From an uncultured Eubacteriales bacterium (GTDB lineage: Bacteria; Bacillota; Clostridia; Christensenellales; Aristaeellaceae), in NCBI GenBank assembly GCA_902789795.1, contig CADAPM010000007.1, positions 100,754-164,753 on the forward strand: a stretch of DNA of 64,000 nucleotides. Direction: 5' to 3'. Below the pieces are notes generated by a model. That model was not told where the DNA came from and made no database searches. It saw nothing but the letters and a program-made list of their open reading frames with translations. Made by a program: the position numbers and the translations under genes. Shown here piece after piece: positions 60,003 to 64,000 of the stretch; the stretch's first letter is position 1; every line of letters starts with the position of its first letter.

Positions 60003-60401
60003 ATGAAAAGAGATATGGAACTAGTTCGGAAATTGCTGCTTGAAATTGAACGCCTCCATATATCCTATGATTTGACAAACCATGACTTAGTAATAGAAAA
60101 CTATGATATGTATACTATCGCTTATCACTGTCAAATCATGTTTGAGAAAGGGCTCATATCCTCTTACAAACCGATAGAAGTAGATGGTGGCATTGCTGGA
60201 TTTCGTGTTGGTGGTTTGACGTGGGATGGAAATGATTTTTTGGAGAAAATTCGCGATAACAGCGTTTGGCACAAAACGAAAGAGACAATCAAAGAAAAAG
60301 GATTACCATTACTCATTGAAACGATCAAAGAAATCGCCAATGGGTTTATTGCTGCTGCCACACAAGGAGCAGTAGATGCTATTATGAAGAATGGTGGTTA
60401 A
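60003..60401 (+). CDS. DUF2513-family protein
   Basis: 132 residues. MKRDMELVRKLLLEIE, YHCQIMFEKGLI and GLTWDGNDFLEKIRDNSVWHKTKE are the family signature, a winged-helix-like small protein common on phages and islands. A C-terminal hydrophobic segment (ANGFIAAATQGAVDAIM) follows. Stop and hsdR start overlap as TAATG. The role is unknown; it may act as a regulator or a toxin-type partner. Confidence 0.82.
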   Translation: MKRDMELVRKLLLEIERLHISYDLTNHDLVIENYDMYTIAYHCQIMFEKGLISSYKPIEVDGGIAGFRVGGLTWDGNDFLEKIRDNSVWHKTKETIKEKGLPLLIETIKEIANGFIAAATQGAVDAIMKNGG

Positions 60402-63400
60402 TGAAAATGCCCTACTTCAACATCGTTGCTGAAACCAACGAAAACACCGTTGTCACCACCTATGAGCCACTCCCCAAACGCCCCGAAGCATACCAGAGCG
60501 AAGCGGCATTGGAGCGGGAGTTCATTCGCTTGCTTTCGCAGCAGGGCTATGAGGACAAGACCATCCATTCGGAGGAAGAGCTGATCTCCAACCTGCGGGT
60601 GCAGTTGGAGAAGTTGAATAACTACCATTTTTCCGATGACGAATGGCAGCGGTTCTTTTCTTCCGCAATCGCCAACCCCAACGAGCATATCGTGGAAAAA
60701 ACCCGTAAAATCCAGGAAGACAATGTGCAAGTGCTGACCCGCGACGATGGCACCAGCAAGAACATCACGCTGATCGATCGCAAGAACATCCACAACAATT
60801 ATCTGCAAGTGATTGACCAGTTTGTGATGGGCTTGAAAGAAGGGGCGAAGCACGATAACCGCTATGACGTGACCATTCTGGTGAACGGATTGCCGCTGGT
60901 GCATGTGGAATTGAAACGCCGCGGCGTGGCGATCCGCGAAGCCTTTAACCAAATCAACCGCTATCAGCGGGATTCTTTCTGGGCAGGCCACGGCTTGTTT
61001 GAGTTCGTGCAGATTTTCGTGATCTCCAACGGCACCAACACCAAGTATTACTCCAACAGCACCCGCTTCAATGCTATCAGGGAGCAAGCGGGTACCAGCT
61101 GGCCGAAGAAAAAGACCAGCAACAGTTTTGAATTCACCTGCTTCTGGGCTGACGCCAACAACCGCGTGATCCCCGACCTGATGGACTTCACCCGCACCTT
61201 TTTTGCCAAACATACGCTGCTAAACATACTGACTAAATACTGTATTTTCACTTCGGAAAACCTGCTGCTGGTGATGCGGCCTTACCAGATCACCGCTACA
61301 GAACGAATCCTTAACCGCATTGAGGTTTCCACCAATTATAAGAAATACGGCACAGTAGCAGCGGGAGGCTATATCTGGCATACCACTGGCAGTGGCAAAA
61401 CGTTGACTTCCTTCAAAACGGCAAGAACGGCTTCCCAATTGCCTTATATCGACAAGGTGCTGTTTGTCGTAGACAGAAAAGACCTGGATTACCAGACCAT
61501 GAAGGAATACGACCGCTTTGAAAAAGGCTGTGCCAACAGCAACACCAGTACGGCGGTCTTGAAAAAGCAGTTGGAAGACCCTAATGCCAGAATCATCATT
61601 ACCACTATTCAAAAGCTATCCAATTTCGTAAATCGAAACAAGACGCATGACGTGTATAACCAACATGTGGTCATGATTTTTGACGAGTGCCACCGCAGCC
61701 AGTTCGGCGACATGCGGAACGACATCGTAAAGAGCTTCAAAAAGTATCATATTTTCGGCTTCACAGGCACGCCCATTTTCGCGCAAAACGCAGGCGCACA
61801 GCGCGGCCAGATTTACACCACAGCACAGGCATTCGGTGATCAACTGCATACCTATACCATCGTGGACGCCATTAACGATAAAAACGTGTTGCCTTTCCGC
61901 GTGGATTATATCAAGACCATGGACGTGGATGATAACATCGACGATGAACAGGTATGGGACATTCTGCGTGAAAAGGCGTACATGGCTTCTGAACGCATCG
62001 CACTGGTGACAAAATACATTCTGGAACACTTTGAGCAGAAGACCTACCGCACCAGTGGGCCAAGCTATTCCTTCAACCGCCTGACCAACATTGCGGAAGT
62101 GGCAGGTGCCAAGCGGGACAGCGCAAAAGAGAAAAAGGACGCACAGCATATCAGAGGCTTCAATTCCATTTTTGCCGTTGCGTCAGTCCCCATGGCGAAG
62201 CTGTATTATAACGAATTCAAAAAACAGATGACCGCCGATCCATCCAGGAAGCTGAAAATCGCCACCATATTCAGTTATGGCGCGAATGAAGCGGAAGCGG
62301 ATGGCATACTGGACGAGGAAAACCCTGAAGATACCAGCGCCCTTGACCAGACGAGCCGCGACTTCCTGGACGCGGCGATTGCCGATTATAACGAAATGTT
62401 CCAGACCAACTACGATACCAGCAGCGACAAATTCCAGAATTATTATAAAGACGTTTCGCTGCGGATGAAAAACAAGGAACTGGATTTGCTGATCGTGGTG
62501 AATATGTTCCTGACGGGTTTTGACGCCACAACGCTGAACACGCTGTGGGTAGATAAAAACCTGAAAATGCACGGCCTGATCCAGGCTTTCAGCAGAACCA
62601 ACCGCATTTTGAATTCCATCAAGACCTTCGGCAATATCGTGTGTTTCCGCAACCTTCAAAAGCGGGTAGACAGCGCGATTTCACTGTTCGGCGACAAGGA
62701 AGCAAACGGCATCGTGCTACTGAAACCTTTCAAAGATTATTTTGAAGGATATTTGGGTGAGGATGGCAAACGGCATGACGGTTATGTGGACATGGTGAAC
62801 AATCTGCAAACCGATTTCCCGCTGACAGAGCCGCAAATCATCGGAGAAGAAAATCAGAAGAAGTTTATCGCCTTGTTCGGGGCTATCCTGCGGATGCGGA
62901 ACCTGCTTTCATCCTTTGATGAATTCCAGGGAAACGAAATGCTGAACGAGCGCGACATGCAGGATTACCTTGGAAGGTATCAGGATTTACGCGACGAATG
63001 GCGTGAAAAGAATAAACATAAAGGCACTGACATCACAGACGATATTGTTTTTGAAGTAGAACTGATCCGTCAAATCGAAATCAATATCGATTATATCCTG
63101 ATGCTAGTGAAGAAGTACCATGACAGCCATTGCGAAGATAAGAGCGTGCTAATTGATATTCGGAAGGCCATAGATTCATCGCCAGAATTGCGCAGCAAGA
63201 AAGACCTGATCGAAAGCTTCATCGCGGGCGTGAACGACGTGGAAGATGTCATGGCTGAATGGCATGATTTCGTGGCGGAAGAGCGCGAAAAAGAATTGAC
63301 TGCCATCATCCAAAGCGAAAAGCTGAAGGAAGCAGAAACCCGCAAATTCATTGAGAACGCTTTCCGTGATGGTGAGATAAAGACCACTGGCACAGATATT

Positions 63401-63514
63401 GACAGCATCATGCCACCCACTTCCCGCTTCGGCGGTGGAAACCGCGCTGCGAAGAAACAGGGGATCATTGAGAAGTTGAAAGCGTTCTTTGAGCGGTTCT
63501 TTGGGATTGGGTGA
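60401..63514 (+). CDS. hsdR: Type I restriction endonuclease/translocase subunit
   Basis: 1037 residues. The nuclease domain has YDVTILVNGLPLVHVELKRRG near 155-175 (D...ExK). The superfamily 2 motor has Walker A HTTGSGKTLTSF near 327, DECHRSQFG near 427, GFTGTPIF near 452, and later LIVVNMFLTGFD...QAFSRTNR. A C-terminal helical region docks to the methyltransferase. All motifs are intact, so the enzyme should cleave unmodified DNA. Confidence 0.95.
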   Translation: MKMPYFNIVAETNENTVVTTYEPLPKRPEAYQSEAALEREFIRLLSQQGYEDKTIHSEEELISNLRVQLEKLNNYHFSDDEWQRFFSSAIANPNEHIVEKTRKIQEDNVQVLTRDDGTSKNITLIDRKNIHNNYLQVIDQFVMGLKEGAKHDNRYDVTILVNGLPLVHVELKRRGVAIREAFNQINRYQRDSFWAGHGLFEFVQIFVISNGTNTKYYSNSTRFNAIREQAGTSWPKKKTSNSFEFTCFWADANNRVIPDLMDFTRTFFAKHTLLNILTKYCIFTSENLLLVMRPYQITATERILNRIEVSTNYKKYGTVAAGGYIWHTTGSGKTLTSFKTARTASQLPYIDKVLFVVDRKDLDYQTMKEYDRFEKGCANSNTSTAVLKKQLEDPNARIIITTIQKLSNFVNRNKTHDVYNQHVVMIFDECHRSQFGDMRNDIVKSFKKYHIFGFTGTPIFAQNAGAQRGQIYTTAQAFGDQLHTYTIVDAINDKNVLPFRVDYIKTMDVDDNIDDEQVWDILREKAYMASERIALVTKYILEHFEQKTYRTSGPSYSFNRLTNIAEVAGAKRDSAKEKKDAQHIRGFNSIFAVASVPMAKLYYNEFKKQMTADPSRKLKIATIFSYGANEAEADGILDEENPEDTSALDQTSRDFLDAAIADYNEMFQTNYDTSSDKFQNYYKDVSLRMKNKELDLLIVVNMFLTGFDATTLNTLWVDKNLKMHGLIQAFSRTNRILNSIKTFGNIVCFRNLQKRVDSAISLFGDKEANGIVLLKPFKDYFEGYLGEDGKRHDGYVDMVNNLQTDFPLTEPQIIGEENQKKFIALFGAILRMRNLLSSFDEFQGNEMLNERDMQDYLGRYQDLRDEWREKNKHKGTDITDDIVFEVELIRQIEINIDYILMLVKKYHDSHCEDKSVLIDIRKAIDSSPELRSKKDLIESFIAGVNDVEDVMAEWHDFVAEEREKELTAIIQSEKLKEAETRKFIENAFRDGEIKTTGTDIDSIMPPTSRFGGGNRAAKKQGIIEKLKAFFERFFGIG

Positions 63515-63561
63515 AACTCGATATATAAGCCTTATTATGGTTGTCAAAGGAGAAGTACCTT

Positions 63562-63901
63562 ATGAAGCATTCTGTTATTCTGGTTGTTATGCTGGTGCTT
63601 GTAATCTTCGCATTGGCAGGATGCAGCGGCGAGAAAGAAACAGACCCGAAGTCGTTTACCTATGTGGTTGAAAATGGCAATGCCATTATTACGGGATATA
63701 CTGGGGAAGAAACGAAAATTGTTATACCCCCAAAGATTGATGGGTACCCAGTCATTAGAATAGGGGCGAGAGCGTTTAAAGATAATCGTCATATTGATAA
63801 CATAATAATACCTAATGGTGTAACTTCTATTGGAGAAAGTGCCTTCGAGCACTGTTCTCTGACAACAATAACAATCCCCAATAGTGTAACTTCTATTGAA
63901 G
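63562..63901 (+). pseudogene. BspA-like leucine-rich-repeat lipoprotein, interrupted
   Basis: Begins at ATG 63562 with AAAGGAG nine bases upstream. Lipoprotein signal MKHSVILVVMLVLVIFALAGC with the lipobox cysteine. The mature part shows LRR_5 repeats: VIRIGARAFKDNRHIDNIIIPNGVTSIGESAFEHCSLTTITIPNSVTSIEG, the BspA pattern usually found in many copies. It stops after two repeats because an IS66-type end begins at 63902; the next codons (KRSMIHTRF, stop at 63933) are IS sequence. Surface adhesion-type protein of the island, now truncated. Confidence 0.82.
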
Positions 63902-64000
63902 GTAAGCGCTCAATGATCCACACTAGATTTTAAATTGTTTCCGAATCGAAGCATCCCAAGGCATCAGATCATCAATCGCTGCCTCGGGATGCTTCCCGAA
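63902..64000. mobile_element. IS66-family insertion sequence (end)
   Basis: Starts with GTAAGCG, the IS66-family terminal sequence, directly at the break in the lipoprotein gene. A transposase C-terminus runs in from the window edge 21 bases inside. Only one end is in view. Confidence 0.72.
63923..64000 (-). CDS. IS66-family transposase, C-terminal fragment
   Basis: 25 codons to a TAG (complement of 63923-63925): FGKHPEAAIDDLMPWDASIR then KQFKI. The LMPW motif near the end matches the IS66 C-terminal region, and its position just inside the GTAAGCG end is right. The rest lies beyond the window. Confidence 0.7.
   Translation of the reverse strand, partial: FGKHPEAAIDDLMPWDASIRKQFKI

Larger units (their letters stand above)
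50257..64000. mobile_element. Genomic island inserted at tRNA-Arg (left part)
   Basis: Immediately after the tRNA comes a tyrosine integrase facing it, AT-rich sequence, orphan small genes and a Type I restriction operon, all unlike the metabolic and housekeeping genes on the left. The tRNA is intact, as expected if the island carries the same 3' end. I find no second copy of the tRNA 3' end within the window, so the right end lies beyond 64000. No conjugation or phage structural genes are visible, so the mode of transfer is unknown. Confidence 0.65.

Overview
The window reads as a chromosomal segment of an anaerobic, gut-type Bacillota (Clostridia-like) bacterium. By eye it is GC-rich from 1 to about 50.2 kb and clearly more AT-rich from about 50.2 kb to the end. 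The Clostridia-like assignment rests on Shine-Dalgarno-led genes, a rubredoxin and an Nfn-type transhydrogenase, a coaD-rsmD-coiled-coil cluster, a Fe-S old-yellow-enzyme reductase and heterodimeric ABC exporters. It is an inference from gene content, not a taxonomic match.

0-27 kb: a large catabolic region for a polyhydroxy or sugar-acid-like carbon source whose identity I cannot read. (a) 143-3939 holds a Gfo/Idh/MocA dehydrogenase, a TIM-barrel isomerase fused to an IolB/KduI-type isomerase, and a glycerol-dehydrogenase-like enzyme. (b) A divergent control region at 4907-5079 separates an MBL-fold hydrolase from a block with a two-domain tautomerase, a GntR/FadR-type regulator, glycerate 2-kinase, an enolase paralogue with changed active-site residues, and a D-2-hydroxyacid (probably hydroxypyruvate) dehydrogenase. 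The last three could take hydroxypyruvate to glycerate, 2-phosphoglycerate and PEP. (c) From a strong promoter at 9848-9876 runs a long same-strand series: a cupin, a complete Liv-type ABC importer (binding protein, two permeases, two ATPases), an MFS transporter, a second Gfo/Idh/MocA enzyme, an SDR, a fumarate-reductase-like flavoprotein, an enolase-superfamily (MR/MLE) enzyme, a Fe-S ene-reductase, an IlvD/Edd dehydratase, a zinc alcohol dehydrogenase and an LDH2-type dehydrogenase. The logic is uptake, oxidation, dehydration, C=C reduction and entry to lower glycolysis.

27-34.5 kb: an EamA transporter, an S9 peptidase and an aldo-keto reductase on the minus strand, then a repeat-rich patch with a Pr6Pr membrane protein, a truncated gene remnant, two copies of a roughly 230-270 bp dispersed repeat, a large palindrome and a 166-bp MITE-like element around a HAD phosphatase.

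34.5-50.2 kb: housekeeping genes, mostly on the minus strand: a heterodimeric ABC exporter with a leader hairpin, a coiled-coil protein, coaD, rsmD, a membrane protein, an ACT-domain protein, a DUF218 protein, radC, a CotH/lamin-tail protein, nadK, nfnB and nfnA (nfnA carries a frameshifting deletion), a cyclophilin and a rubredoxin missed by length filters. An OGG1-type glycosylase and tRNA-Arg(ACG) follow on the plus strand.

50.2-64 kb: a genomic island entering at tRNA-Arg, with a tyrosine integrase pointing at the tRNA. Next come five short genes, each preceded by the same regulatory cassette (a GTCC-N8-GGAC-like dyad, exactly 11 bases to a TATAAT-like box, then a GGGAAG leader able to fold into a varying hairpin). 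Three of the five encode paralogues, and a second paralogous pair follows. Then comes a Type I restriction-modification operon with its own XRE regulator and operator (hsdM, hsdS with a 12-bp ELTA/TAEL repeat, three cargo genes including a DUF4268 nuclease-like and a DUF2513 protein, hsdR). The window ends in a BspA-like lipoprotein gene interrupted by an IS66-family element. The cassette-driven small-gene array and the cargo genes inside the hsd operon are the best candidates for an undescribed system.
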